Positions 26,289 through 35,648 of a DNA stretch of 64,000 bases are shown here, piece after piece; within the stretch, counting starts at the first letter, position 1, and the number at the start of each line of letters is the position of its first letter. Under the pieces are notes generated by a model. That model did no database searches, was not told the origin of the DNA, and saw only the letters and a program-made list of their open reading frames with translations. The translations under genes were made by a program, and so were the position numbers. This DNA comes from Rhizobium etli CFN 42. GTDB lineage: Bacteria; Pseudomonadota; Alphaproteobacteria; Rhizobiales; Rhizobiaceae. Location of the stretch: NCBI RefSeq assembly GCF_000092045.1, contig NC_007761.1, positions 2,111,001-2,175,000 on the forward strand. Reading direction: 5' to 3'.

Positions 26289-27112
26289 CGACGATCCTCC
26301 GCGGCGTTGATCGCTCCGATGAGCGAATGCGAGACCGTCTCGCAGGCTTTGCGGTATTCTTCCGAAGTGCGAAAATGGGCGTCGCGTGCCAGACTGGTCA
26401 TCAGCGGCAGATCGGCATGTACACGCCCCGGCCTTGCCTTCATCACGACGATGCGGTTGGAGAGATAGGCGGATTCGAAGACCGAATGGGTGACGAAGAT
26501 GACGGTGATGCCGGTCGTATTCCACAGCCTGAGCACGTCATCGTTCAACTTCTGGCGGGTGATCTCGTCGAGAGCCGCGAAGGGCTCGTCCATCAGTAGC
26601 AGCTTCGGCTTCGTCACCAGAGCCCGGGCAATCGAGACACGCATCTTCATGCCGCCGGACAGTTCGCGCGGATAGGCCTTGGCGAAATCCTCTAGGCCGA
26701 CCGTGGTCAGCGCTTCCACGATCTGATCATGTGCCGCCCTCTTGGAGATATGTCGAAGCTTCAGCGGCAGATGAACATTGTCGAACACGGTCTTCCAGGG
26801 CATGAGGGTCGGCTCCTGAAAGACGAAACCGATATCCCCCTCCGGAAGACCCTTGGAGTTGATCCGAGAACTCGGCCAGTCGATCGCGCCCGACGTGACA
26901 TCGCCGAGCCCGGCGATGATCCGCAGCGCCGTCGACTTGCCGCATCCGGATGGGCCGAGCAGGCTGATGAACTCGCCGCTCTCCACTATGAGCGACATCT
27001 CCGAAAGGGCAACGGTTCCGCTGGAGAATGCTTTTGAAACAGCTTGCATGACGACCAGCGGCCGCTTGCGCAACTCTTTCGGGGATAGGGCCTGAGCTTC
27101 TGCTGGGGGCAT
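26285..27112 (-). CDS. ABC transporter ATP-binding protein (SsuB/ThiZ-like)
   Basis: 275 aa. Walker [11 protein letters not shown] loop FQEPTLMPWKTV, signature LSGGMKMRVSIARAL, Walker B LLMDEPFAALDE and the switch His in FVTHSVFESAYL. The Q-loop PTLMPW form is typical of nitrate/sulfonate/THI5-type importers. It overlaps the permease gene by 4 nt and follows the binding-protein gene by about 66 nt. The ATG at 27112 has only a weak ribosome site. Confidence 0.92.
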   Translation of the reverse strand: MPPAEAQALSPKELRKRPLVVMQAVSKAFSSGTVALSEMSLIVESGEFISLLGPSGCGKSTALRIIAGLGDVTSGAIDWPSSRINSKGLPEGDIGFVFQEPTLMPWKTVFDNVHLPLKLRHISKRAAHDQIVEALTTVGLEDFAKAYPRELSGGMKMRVSIARALVTKPKLLLMDEPFAALDEITRQKLNDDVLRLWNTTGITVIFVTHSVFESAYLSNRIVVMKARPGRVHADLPLMTSLARDAHFRTSEEYRKACETVSHSLIGAINAAEDRR

Positions 27113-27178
27113 TGGCTGTCTCGTTCATCAGGGAATGGAATCCGCCGTGTGAGGCGGATCTCCGACGGAGTCTTCGGC

Positions 27179-28195
27179 TTACTTCTTCATCGCCATTCCG
27201 GTGCCTTTGCAGACGAATTTCGTCGTGAAGGCCTTGGTGTAATCCGTCTCCGGCTTGAACACCTTGATCGCTACCATTTCGTCGAAGAAGGCCTTGTAAT
27301 GCGCCTCGGTCAGGCAGCCGATGCCTTTGTCGAGGCTGTCGCCGGATTCGATGATGCCGTACTCCTTCATCTTGGCGATGGAATAGGCGATTTGACCATC
27401 CGTCATTTCAGGATTGTCCTTCTTGATCAGCTCGTTGGCCTTGGTGTTGTCACCGTAGAGATAGTGGTACCAGCCTTCGATCGAGGCATCGACGAAGCGT
27501 TGGACGACATCGGGCTTGCTGTCGATCATCGCCTGCGTGGTGGTGATCATCGTCGAATAGGGGGAGTAGCCGTTGTCGGCGAGCAGGAAGACTTTCGGCT
27601 CGAAGCCGGCCTGCTTCTGAATCTCGTAGGGTTCCGAGGTGAGATAACCTTGCTGCGCCGAATCTTTGTCGGCAAGGAACGGCGCCGGGCTGAAATTATA
27701 GGGCTTGTACTGTTCGTCCCTGAAGCCTTTGAAATTCGCCTTCATCCATTCGAAATAGGTGAGATAGCCGTCCTTGCCGAGAAACAGCGTCTTGAGCTTG
27801 GCGAGATCTTCGAATTTCTCGATGCCGGCATCGGGATGTGCGATCAGCACCTGCGGATCCTTCTGGAAGATCGCCGCGACGTCGACGAGCGGAATGCCCT
27901 GCTCGACGGCCGAAATCTCGCCCTGCGGCCCGCCCATGTAGAAATCGATCTTGCCGGAGATCAGCAGCGCGCTGTTGGCCGCATTCGGACCGCCCTGGAC
28001 GATGGTGACGTCGAGGCCATGCTTGGCATAAGTGCCGTCGGCGACCGCCTGGTAGAAGCCGCCATGCTCGGCCTGCGCCAGCCAGTTGGTGCCATAGGTG
28101 ACCTTGTCGGCCGCCTGAGCGGACGCGATGGAGGCAATCATGCCGCCAAGCCCGGCCAATGCGGAAAAGACCCTGTTCTTCTTTGTCATGGGCAT
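27179..28195 (-). CDS. ABC substrate-binding protein, NMT1/THI5-like
   Basis: 338 aa from the ATG at 28195, with AAGGGGA about 10 nt upstream; ATGs at 28189 and 28252 are alternatives. Signal peptide MPMTKKNRVFSALAG with cleavage after SAQA. The NMT1-type fold is indicated by TYGTNWLAQAEHGGFYQAVA, GLDVTIVQGGP and ISGKIDFYMGG. Relatives bind pyrimidines, riboflavin or other heterocycles as well as organosulfonates. It is the first gene of the seven-gene run, and a LysR-type site lies 81-115 nt upstream. Confidence 0.92.
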   Translation of the reverse strand: MPMTKKNRVFSALAGLGGMIASIASAQAADKVTYGTNWLAQAEHGGFYQAVADGTYAKHGLDVTIVQGGPNAANSALLISGKIDFYMGGPQGEISAVEQGIPLVDVAAIFQKDPQVLIAHPDAGIEKFEDLAKLKTLFLGKDGYLTYFEWMKANFKGFRDEQYKPYNFSPAPFLADKDSAQQGYLTSEPYEIQKQAGFEPKVFLLADNGYSPYSTMITTTQAMIDSKPDVVQRFVDASIEGWYHYLYGDNTKANELIKKDNPEMTDGQIAYSIAKMKEYGIIESGDSLDKGIGCLTEAHYKAFFDEMVAIKVFKPETDYTKAFTTKFVCKGTGMAMKK

Positions 28196-28275
28196 GATCA
28201 ACGTTCCCCTTCTGAGTTCGCGGCCGTCGCGGCGACGTCCGATTTTCTTCATAGGAGCCGTTGCTTTGCTCTTTG

Positions 28276-28310
28276 AAAAGCATCAAATTTCGTGCGCAAT
28301 GATGCCTTTT
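28276..28310. promoter_or_regulatory. Probable LysR operator, copy 1
   Basis: A 35-bp site between the binding-protein gene and the divergent lysR gene. The ends are AAAAGCATCA and TGATGCCTTTT, an imperfect inverted repeat, with GC-rich bases between. It matches the site at 30202-30236 over the full 35 bp at 28 positions. Its place in a divergent promoter next to a LysR gene is the usual one for such an operator. Confidence 0.75.
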
Positions 28311-28377
28311 CGGCATCTCATTGAAAGCCCGTGCCTATTTTGCGCTGCGTGCCTGATATTCATGCAACGAGGTTCTG

Positions 28378-29328
28378 ATGCTGCATTCCAGAAAGCTTCT
28401 CTATATCAACGAGATCGCGCGTTCGGGCTCGATCCGCAAGGCGGCGGCACGACTGAACGTGGCGTCTTCGGCGATCAACCGGCAGATTTTGGCCTTGGAG
28501 GAGGAAATGGGCGCGCCGCTCTTCGAGCGCTTGCCGCGCGGGCTGCGGCTGACCGCCGCCGGCGAGCTCTGCATCGAACATATCCGCGAGGTGCTGAAGA
28601 ACTACGAGCGGCTGGAGGGGCGTATCCGCAGCCTTAAGATGCAGCAGGCGGGCAAGGTTCGGCTGGTGACGACCGTCGGCCTTGCGGCAGGGCCGCTGCC
28701 GGAAATAATCGCCCGCTTCCAGTCGGAACATCCGCGCGTCTTCATGCAATTGCGGAACGACGCCGGCACGATGACCGTCAACCCGGTACTTTCAGGTGAG
28801 GTGGATATTGGCCTCGGCTTCAATATTCCGGCAACGCCCGGCATCCGCACGCTCGGCAATTTCGACATTCCGATCGGCGTGGTTCTGCCGCCCGGTCACC
28901 ATCTGATCGGTCCCGGCCCGATCAACCTGGCCGATATCGTCCAGGAGCGCCTGGTGCTGGCGCAGCAAGGGACCAGCCTGCGCGACGTGATCAATCTGGC
29001 TTTGGCGCGCCTCGACGTGCATGTCGAACCGGTGCTCGAAACCAATGCCTCGGAGATGCTGAAAAAGCTGGTCAAGTCGGGGGCGGGGCTAACGATCCTG
29101 AACCCGCTCGACGTCATCACCGAATGCCGGCAGGGCGAACTGGTCTTCCGGCCGATCGCGGAGCCACATGCGCGCCACCAGCCGATGAAGCTTTTTGCCC
29201 GCGCCCGCGCGCCGCTCGACTCCGCCACCAGCCTGTTCGTCGAATATCTCCTGGCCGAGTTGGCCGGACTGGTGCAGGAACTGCAGGCCAAAGGGCACAT
29301 CGCGGCGGATACTTCCGTCGCGATCTGA
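28378..29328 (+). CDS. LysR family transcriptional regulator
   Basis: 316 aa. N-terminal helix-turn-helix (about residues 1-60): INEIARSGSIRKAAARLNVA, SSAINRQILALEEEMGAPLF, ERLPRGLRLTAAGE. The effector-binding domain spans about residues 90-300. It is divergent from the seven-gene catabolic/transport run and convergent with the creatininase-family gene. The two matching 35-bp sites at 28276 and 30202 are its probable operators. Confidence 0.92.
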   Translation: MLHSRKLLYINEIARSGSIRKAAARLNVASSAINRQILALEEEMGAPLFERLPRGLRLTAAGELCIEHIREVLKNYERLEGRIRSLKMQQAGKVRLVTTVGLAAGPLPEIIARFQSEHPRVFMQLRNDAGTMTVNPVLSGEVDIGLGFNIPATPGIRTLGNFDIPIGVVLPPGHHLIGPGPINLADIVQERLVLAQQGTSLRDVINLALARLDVHVEPVLETNASEMLKKLVKSGAGLTILNPLDVITECRQGELVFRPIAEPHARHQPMKLFARARAPLDSATSLFVEYLLAELAGLVQELQAKGHIAADTSVAI

Positions 29329-29346
29329 GCCGCAGTTCGGCAGGCC

Positions 29347-30144
29347 CTACTTGGAATAAAGACTGGAAAGCGGATAGCGCTTTAGGTCGCAGAGCAGTTC
29401 GATGAAGCCCTTGACCTGATGGCGGCAGATCGCTTCGCCCTTTTCGGCCGTCCCGCGCGACGCGTCGCCGACGACCCCGTTGGGATTGAGATCGTGGGCG
29501 ATCCAGGCGAGCGAATGCGGCGGCAGCGGCTGAATGTAATTCGATTGCTCCCGCATCCATGCCGCCTTGGATTTGAAATTCTGCGCCTTCTCCATCCGTA
29601 CCAGGTCAGGCCGGAAATGCAGCATCAGCGACGTTTCCACCTCGCCGCCATGGATGCCGTATTTCAGCTCATGCTCGCTGATCATGCCCCCGGGGTGACC
29701 GAAGCGCCCCCATTGCGTGGAGATGACGGCCATCGCGTAGCGCACGCGCAGCTCTCGCGCCACGATGCTCATGATATCGACATTGCCGCCATGCGAATTG
29801 ATGATCACCATCTTGCGGATGCCGGCTTCGGCAACCTTTGCGCCAATCGCGGTCCAGACCGGAATGAGCAGTTCGGCGCCGAGCGACAAGGTACCCGGAC
29901 CGTAGATATGTTCATTGGCCTTACCGATTTCCTGCGTCGGCAGCACCAGACAATCGAGATCGACGGGTTTCTGCTTGCGTAATTCGGCGAGCATGCCTTC
30001 GGCGATTGCCACATCGGTCGCGATCGGCAGATGCGGCCCATGCTGTTCCGTCGAGGCGATCGGCAGGATGGCGATCGTGGTGTCGGGAGACAGTCCGGTG
30101 AAGTCATCGCTGACCAACTCGTTCCAGTAAAATGGCACTGTCAT
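29347..30144 (-). CDS. Creatininase family amidase
   Basis: 265 aa. Family motifs are complete: STEQHGPHLP (Glu33, His35), Asp44, NSHGGN (His118) and HGGEVETS (Glu168), the metal-binding set. From memory, bona fide creatininases carry NGHYEN where this has NSHGGN; the NxHGGN form is shared with other amidases and deformylases of the family, so creatinine need not be the substrate. It is convergent with lysR (18 nt between stops), and a copy of the LysR-type site lies 58-92 nt upstream, so it probably belongs to the same regulon as the operon at 21754-28195. Confidence 0.9.
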   Translation of the reverse strand: MTVPFYWNELVSDDFTGLSPDTTIAILPIASTEQHGPHLPIATDVAIAEGMLAELRKQKPVDLDCLVLPTQEIGKANEHIYGPGTLSLGAELLIPVWTAIGAKVAEAGIRKMVIINSHGGNVDIMSIVARELRVRYAMAVISTQWGRFGHPGGMISEHELKYGIHGGEVETSLMLHFRPDLVRMEKAQNFKSKAAWMREQSNYIQPLPPHSLAWIAHDLNPNGVVGDASRGTAEKGEAICRHQVKGFIELLCDLKRYPLSSLYSK

Positions 30145-30201
30145 TGCCGTTCGCCTCTCCTTGCCGTTCGAGACAGTGAGTAGGGAATAAAGCTACCTGC
30201 G

Positions 30202-30236
30202 AAAAGCATCAATTTGCGGTCGCACCGATGCCTTTT
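30202..30236. promoter_or_regulatory. Probable LysR operator, copy 2
   Basis: A 35-bp site upstream of the creatininase-family gene, ends AAAAGCATCA and GATGCCTTTT, same length and outer bases as copy 1 at 28276-28310. Interior bases differ at seven positions, so only the ends and some central bases are conserved. Confidence 0.75.
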
Positions 30237-30379
30237 TGCGGATGATGGAGCAACGGCCCCGTCGAACGCGGCTCTTTGCCGTAATGTCTCCGCGCATGTC
30301 TTGCCGAAACCATTGCGCAAGTGCGTCCGCAATGGTTTTCTACGGCCTCTGCAATCGCAACGCTTTCCGGTGATTCACG

Positions 30380-30859
30380 ATGTTCGATATCCTGTGGCGC
30401 GGTCTGGTGATCGGCGCCGGCGCAACCATCCTCATGGACCTCTGGGCGATTGTGCTCACGAAGGTCTTCGGCCAGACGCCGCCGAACTGGGCGCCGGTCG
30501 GCCGCTGGTTCTGGCATCTTGGTCGCGGCAAGGTCTTTCATGAGAACATCGCCGATGCAGCGCCTTATGCGAATGAGCTCGCTCTCGGCTGGATCAGCCA
30601 CTATGCCGTCGGCATTCTCTATGGCGTGATCTTTGCGATCATCATGGGGCAGGAGTGGTTGGCCGCACCGACATTTCTCCCCGCCTGGATATTCGGCATC
30701 GTAACCGTCGGGGCAGGGTGGTTCCTGCTGCAGCCCGGCCTCGGCCTCGGCTGGGCCGCTTCCAGGCATCCGAAGCCGATGAAGGTCCGATGCTTCAATC
30801 TGCTGGCGCATACGGTGTTTGCGCTGGGACTTTACGGGACGGCGTTGATCATTCGCTGA
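30380..30859 (+). CDS. DUF2938 integral membrane protein
   Basis: 159 aa with four transmembrane segments: about residues 4-26, 72-92, 97-118 and 135-157. The DUF2938 pattern is clear: RGLVIGAGATILMDLWAIV, VGRWFWHLGRGKVFH, GWISHYAVGILYG and GLGLGWAASRHPKP. Function unknown. The start lacks a strong ribosome site. It is divergent from the creatininase-family gene, and it is followed by a large inverted-repeat element. Confidence 0.85.
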   Translation: MFDILWRGLVIGAGATILMDLWAIVLTKVFGQTPPNWAPVGRWFWHLGRGKVFHENIADAAPYANELALGWISHYAVGILYGVIFAIIMGQEWLAAPTFLPAWIFGIVTVGAGWFLLQPGLGLGWAASRHPKPMKVRCFNLLAHTVFALGLYGTALIIR

Positions 30860-30862
30860 GCC

Positions 30863-31045
30863 AAAAAGCCATCCCCAACCCCTCCCCACAAGGGGAGGGA
30901 CTAAGCTGTGGCGTCCGACGGCGACCCAAAAGCAGAGGTCTTGCTGGCTGTCGCCGTTCGACGAATTGACCCGATAGAGTTTAGGTGAAGCGGTGCGGCA
31001 TCTTAGCCCCTCCCCCTTGTGGGGAGGGTTGGGGAGGGGTCTTTT
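30863..31045. repeat. Large intergenic inverted-repeat element
   Basis: Outer arms of about 35 nt: 30871-30905 (CCCCTCCCCACAAGGGGAGG core) and 31002-31039, its near reverse complement. An inner pair at 30912-30925 and 30950-30963 (13 of 14 bases) lies between them. RNA from either strand could fold into one long stem. It fills the gap between the convergent DUF2938 and ThuA-like genes and may serve as a bidirectional terminator. The C-rich, G-rich arms resemble mobile intergenic repeats common in rhizobia. Confidence 0.7.
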
Positions 31046-31067
31046 GGTTTCCCGCGAATTGAACAGA

Positions 31068-31709
<642 letters not shown>

Positions 31710-31727
31710 TCTCTTTCCTCCTGAAAC

Positions 31728-32828
31728 TTATTTCGCCAGCCGTCCGTCGACGATCGATTGGGACAACGGGGCGGGGCGTTCCACCGCCGTGGTGATCGTC
31801 ACCGTTCGGCCGGTCTCGGACGCTGTATGGAAGGCTTCCATGACTTCGAGCACGTGCAGCGCCAGGTCGCCATTGGCGCGGTGCGGCCGGTTCGAGCGGA
31901 TTGCATGCGCCATGTCGGCGACGCCGAGCGAGCGGAAATTGCCTTCGGCATAGGGCGCGGTGACCGGCTGGTCCTCGAAGGCGCCGCCCTTCTTCAGATA
32001 CTCGACAGGACCGGCAAACTTGTTGGGATCCGGGACGATAAGCGTGCCCTCGGTTCCATAGACTTCGAGCGGCACATGCTTGTGGCCGGCGACATCGAAG
32101 CTCATGGCGATCTGCACGACCGCGCCATTGGCAAAAGCCATCATGCCGGCGACATGGGTCGGCACATGCACGGCGATACGCTCGCCATTACGCGGCTCGC
32201 TGGTAATAAGCCGTTCGGCCCGTGGCGTCGTCGCAAAGCCCGCGACCTGCGATACCGGCCCGAGCAGATTGACGAGATCGGTAATGTAATAGGGACCCAT
32301 GTCGAGCATCGGCCCGCCGCCGACCTCGTAATAGAAGGCCGGGTTCGGATGCCAGCGCTCATGGCCCGGGCACATGAAGGTGGCCGATCCGCCGACCGGT
32401 TGGCCGATGACGCCCTGGTCGATCAGCGCACGGGCCGTCTGGTGGCCGCCACCGAGGAAGGTGTCGGGCGCCGCGCCGATACGCAGATTGCGGGCGCGCG
32501 CCGCCTCGGCCAATTTTTTCCCTTCCGCGAAATTAATCCCGAGCGGCTTTTCCGAATAGGTATGCTTGCCGGCCTCGATCGCCTGCAGCGCCACGGCGAC
32601 ATGGGCTTTGGGGATCGTCAGATTGACGATGATTTCGACCTCAGGGTCGGCAAAAAGTCCCTCGACCGTTTTGGCGGGAACGTTGAATTCCCGCGCCTTC
32701 GCCTCCGCCAGGTCCCGGTTGAGGTCGGCCACACCGCGAATGTCGAGAATGGGAAAGGAGGCCATCGCTGTGAGATAGGCGCCCGAAATATTGCCGCATC
32801 CGATGATGCCGATACCGACTCTTTCCAT
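31728..32828 (-). CDS. Gfo/Idh/MocA family oxidoreductase
   Basis: 366 aa from the ATG at 32828, which has GGAGG 5-6 nt upstream. N-terminal NAD(P) Rossmann domain: GIIGCGNISGAY, then EKPLGINFAEGK with the catalytic Lys of the EKP motif. The C-terminal substrate domain has GGGPMLDMGPYYITDLVNLL, where the His usually found in this family's GxHxID segment is Tyr. It dehydrogenates a sugar or inositol. It is coupled to a ThuA-like gene and a ROK regulator, resembling thuB in arrangement. Confidence 0.9.
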   Translation of the reverse strand: MERVGIGIIGCGNISGAYLTAMASFPILDIRGVADLNRDLAEAKAREFNVPAKTVEGLFADPEVEIIVNLTIPKAHVAVALQAIEAGKHTYSEKPLGINFAEGKKLAEAARARNLRIGAAPDTFLGGGHQTARALIDQGVIGQPVGGSATFMCPGHERWHPNPAFYYEVGGGPMLDMGPYYITDLVNLLGPVSQVAGFATTPRAERLITSEPRNGERIAVHVPTHVAGMMAFANGAVVQIAMSFDVAGHKHVPLEVYGTEGTLIVPDPNKFAGPVEYLKKGGAFEDQPVTAPYAEGNFRSLGVADMAHAIRSNRPHRANGDLALHVLEVMEAFHTASETGRTVTITTAVERPAPLSQSIVDGRLAK

Positions 32829-32862
32829 GAATTCCTCCATCTGATCGTGATTGTGACCCCCG

Positions 32863-34062
32863 TCAGAGCGCCGGCCCGGTGGTGCTCCAGGGCGATTCGT
32901 AGAGTTCGTAGAGCGCCACCGCGGCCGCACCCTGCGCCCAGAAATCATCGCTCGAATCGTCGAAGACGAGTTCGCTCACCCCCTTGAGCGATGGCGGAAT
33001 GGCAAGCGCATAGGCGTCTCGGAGACTGTTCAAAAAGGGTTCGCCGAGCGCCAGGCTCGACCCCACCAGTATGACGCGCGGCGGCGCAAACAGCGTGACG
33101 ATATTGGCGATCGTCAAGCCGACGGCTTCGCCGGCGCGGATCGCGGCGCTGATCAGCCGGTCGTCGTCAGCCTTGATCAGCGCCTGGGCGTGCGTCATGC
33201 CGCGGCCGAGCCGAATCGCTTCGGCAAAACGCCCGTCGGCCTGATGTTCGCCGAGAATGGCGCTTTCGCCGGCCTGGCTGGAGAGCCGCATGACGCCGTT
33301 CGGCCCCATGCCGAGCACCAGGTCGCCGAGATTGTGGCTGAGGCCGCCGGCGCCGCGAAACAGGCGGTTGCCGTGCAACACGCCGAGACCCAGCGTCTGC
33401 TCCAACGAAATCAACACCATATCCTCGAGATCCCTGGCTCTTCCGAACCAGTGATGGCCAAGCGTAATGGCATGCGCGTCGCTTTCGACGATGGTCGGCG
33501 TCGACAGCCGCGTCGACATTTCGGCGGCAAAATCGACATTGGTGTCGCGGAAGATCGGGCTGCTTCTTATGTAGCCGGTGCGATGTTCGATGACCCCGGG
33601 AAAGCCGAGGCAGACGCTGTCGACATCCTCGAGCGACAGTCCGGCATCGACGACGCAGCGCCTGACCCCGTCCTCGACGAGATCGGCGATGACGCCGATC
33701 GGCTGCCGGTCGATGCGGATCGGCAGAGCGAGCTTCGACAGCACGTCGCCGCGGAAATTGGTGACGACGAACACCATCCGGTTGGCGGCGATCTTGCCGC
33801 CGACGACGCGGGCGGCATCGGGATTGAGCTCCAGCGCCACGCGCGGCCTGCCGCGCACCGCCTCGTTGCGGATGTCGCCTTCGTGACGCGGCAGGATCAG
33901 CCCATCGTCGAGCAGCGAGGCGGTAATAGCGGAAACGGTGGTGGTGGAAAGCTCGGTCCGTTCACTGATCTCGATGCGCGAGATTGGACCATGGCGCCGG
34001 ACGGTATCGAGCACGTTCAAGCGGTTGATCGCGCGCATCAATTCTGGATCTGCAGTCTTCAT
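32863..34062 (-). CDS. ROK family transcriptional repressor
   Basis: 399 aa from the ATG at 34062; the frame runs to 34101. An N-terminal winged helix-turn-helix (about residues 8-75: GPISRIEISERTELSTTTVS) precedes a ROK sugar-kinase-like domain with CLGFPGVIEHRTG and SDAHAITLGHHW. The canonical ROK zinc-site cysteines are not evident, and the expected GGHxxx motif reads GGLSHN. It probably senses a sugar and controls the divergent ABC importer and the dehydrogenase/ThuA pair. Confidence 0.92.
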   Translation of the reverse strand: MKTADPELMRAINRLNVLDTVRRHGPISRIEISERTELSTTTVSAITASLLDDGLILPRHEGDIRNEAVRGRPRVALELNPDAARVVGGKIAANRMVFVVTNFRGDVLSKLALPIRIDRQPIGVIADLVEDGVRRCVVDAGLSLEDVDSVCLGFPGVIEHRTGYIRSSPIFRDTNVDFAAEMSTRLSTPTIVESDAHAITLGHHWFGRARDLEDMVLISLEQTLGLGVLHGNRLFRGAGGLSHNLGDLVLGMGPNGVMRLSSQAGESAILGEHQADGRFAEAIRLGRGMTHAQALIKADDDRLISAAIRAGEAVGLTIANIVTLFAPPRVILVGSSLALGEPFLNSLRDAYALAIPPSLKGVSELVFDDSSDDFWAQGAAAVALYELYESPWSTTGPAL

Positions 34063-34183
34063 GAAAATCAGCCGGCGGTCGTTTAGTTGGGCGGAAGCCA
34101 ATATTTTTAACGGGTTACGAAATAAATAGCAGGCAATTCCAGGCGCCTGTCAAGCGCATTTGCTAAAAATAGCGGCGATTGGG

Positions 34184-34212
34184 TTGACATCCGACGAAAC
34201 CTCCGTTGAATT
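34184..34212 (+). promoter_or_regulatory. Candidate promoter of sugar ABC importer
   Basis: TTGACA at 34184-34189 is followed after 17 nt by TGAATT at 34207-34212, plausible -35 and -10 boxes, about 50 nt upstream of the binding-protein ATG. AT-rich DNA at about 34085-34180 may contain ROK sites; none is clear. Confidence 0.45.
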
Positions 34213-34262
34213 AATCCGCATCGGGGAAAAAATTGTGAGGATAGGTCCCCAGGGAGGAAATC

Positions 34263-35567
34263 ATGAATTTCATGCTGAAGAACGCCGGTTTCGGCGGCAG
34301 GCGCATCGTATCTATGGCCGCGGCAGCCGGCATGTTGCTGGCCGGAGCAGGAGCCGCCTCGGCGACGACGGTGGTCAAATGGCTGCATCTCGAGCTCGAT
34401 CCGAAAAACGTCGCGGCCTGGGAGGATATCGTCAAGAAATACGAAGCCCAGCATCCCGATGTCGATATCCAGATGCAGTTCCTCGAAAACGAGGCCTTCA
34501 AGGCCAAGCTTCCGACATTGCTGCAGTCCGACGACGTGCCGGATTTCTTTTTCAGCTGGGGCGGCGGTGTGTTGAAGCAGCAGTCCGAGACCGGCGCGCT
34601 GCAGGATGTGACGGCAGCTCTCGACGCCGATGGCGGCAAGCTGCGCAAGGCCTATACCCCGGCCTCGGTCGATGGCCTGACCTTCGACGGCAAGACCTGG
34701 GCCATTCCCTACAAGGTCGGTCTTGTCAGCTTCTTCTATAACAAGGCGCTGTTTGCCAAGGCTGGCGTCAAGGCCGAAGACATCAAGACCTGGACTGATT
34801 TCCTCGCTGCGGTGAAGAAGATCAAGGCGGCCGGCATCGTGCCGATTGCCGGCGGCGGCGGCGAGAAATGGCCGATTCACTTCTACTGGAGCTATCTCGT
34901 CATGCGCGAAGGCGGCCAGAAGGTCTTCGAAGCGGCCAAGAACGGCGAGGGCGAAGGTTTCCTCGATCCCGCCATCATCAAGGCCGGTGACGACCTCGCC
35001 GAGCTCGGCAAGCTCGAGCCTTTCCAGCCCGGCTATCTCGGCGCCACCTGGCCGCAGACGCTCGGTGTCTTCGGCGACGGCAAGGCTGCGATGATCCTCG
35101 GCTTTGAAGCGACCGAGGCCAATCAGCGAAAAAATGCCGGCGACGGCAAGGGCCTCTCCCCGGATAATATCGGCCGTTTCGTCTTCCCAACGGTCGAGGG
35201 CGGCGCCGGCAAGCCGACGGATACGCTTGGTGGTCTGAATGGCTGGGCCGTCACCAAGAAGGCCTCCAAGGAAGCGATCGATTTCCTCGCTTTCCTGACG
35301 AATGCGGAGAATGAGCGGGCGATGGCCAAGGCTGGCATGTTGCTTCCCGTTGCCGTCGGCGCCGATGACGGCGTCGTCAACCCGCTGCTGGCCGAATCCG
35401 CCAAACAGCTGGCCGGTTCAACCTGGCATCAGAACTTCTTCGACCAGGATCTCGGCGCAGCCGTCGGCCGTGTCGTCAACGACGTCTCGGTGGAAATCGT
35501 CTCCGGACAGATGAACTCCAAGGACGGCGCCCAGATGATCCAGGATGCTTTCGAGCTGGAACAATAA
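34263..35567 (+). CDS. Sugar ABC transporter substrate-binding protein (family 1)
   Basis: 434 aa; the ATG follows GGAGG. Signal peptide with hydrophobic core and cleavage after GAASA. MalE-type fold: KWLHLELDPKNVAAWEDIV, PDFFFSWGGG, then GKTWAIPYKVGLVSFFYNK and LGGLNGWAVTKKASKEAIDF. It captures a mono- or oligosaccharide in the periplasm and delivers it to the permease pair downstream. It is the first gene of a four-gene importer operon divergent from the ROK gene. Confidence 0.93.
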   Translation: MNFMLKNAGFGGRRIVSMAAAAGMLLAGAGAASATTVVKWLHLELDPKNVAAWEDIVKKYEAQHPDVDIQMQFLENEAFKAKLPTLLQSDDVPDFFFSWGGGVLKQQSETGALQDVTAALDADGGKLRKAYTPASVDGLTFDGKTWAIPYKVGLVSFFYNKALFAKAGVKAEDIKTWTDFLAAVKKIKAAGIVPIAGGGGEKWPIHFYWSYLVMREGGQKVFEAAKNGEGEGFLDPAIIKAGDDLAELGKLEPFQPGYLGATWPQTLGVFGDGKAAMILGFEATEANQRKNAGDGKGLSPDNIGRFVFPTVEGGAGKPTDTLGGLNGWAVTKKASKEAIDFLAFLTNAENERAMAKAGMLLPVAVGADDGVVNPLLAESAKQLAGSTWHQNFFDQDLGAAVGRVVNDVSVEIVSGQMNSKDGAQMIQDAFELEQ

Positions 35568-35648
35568 CCAGCGCCTGCAGAACCTTCCGGCGCTCCTGCC
35601 AATTGGGAGCGCCGGCATCGCTGCCGACGAGATGCGAAAGCAGGAACC

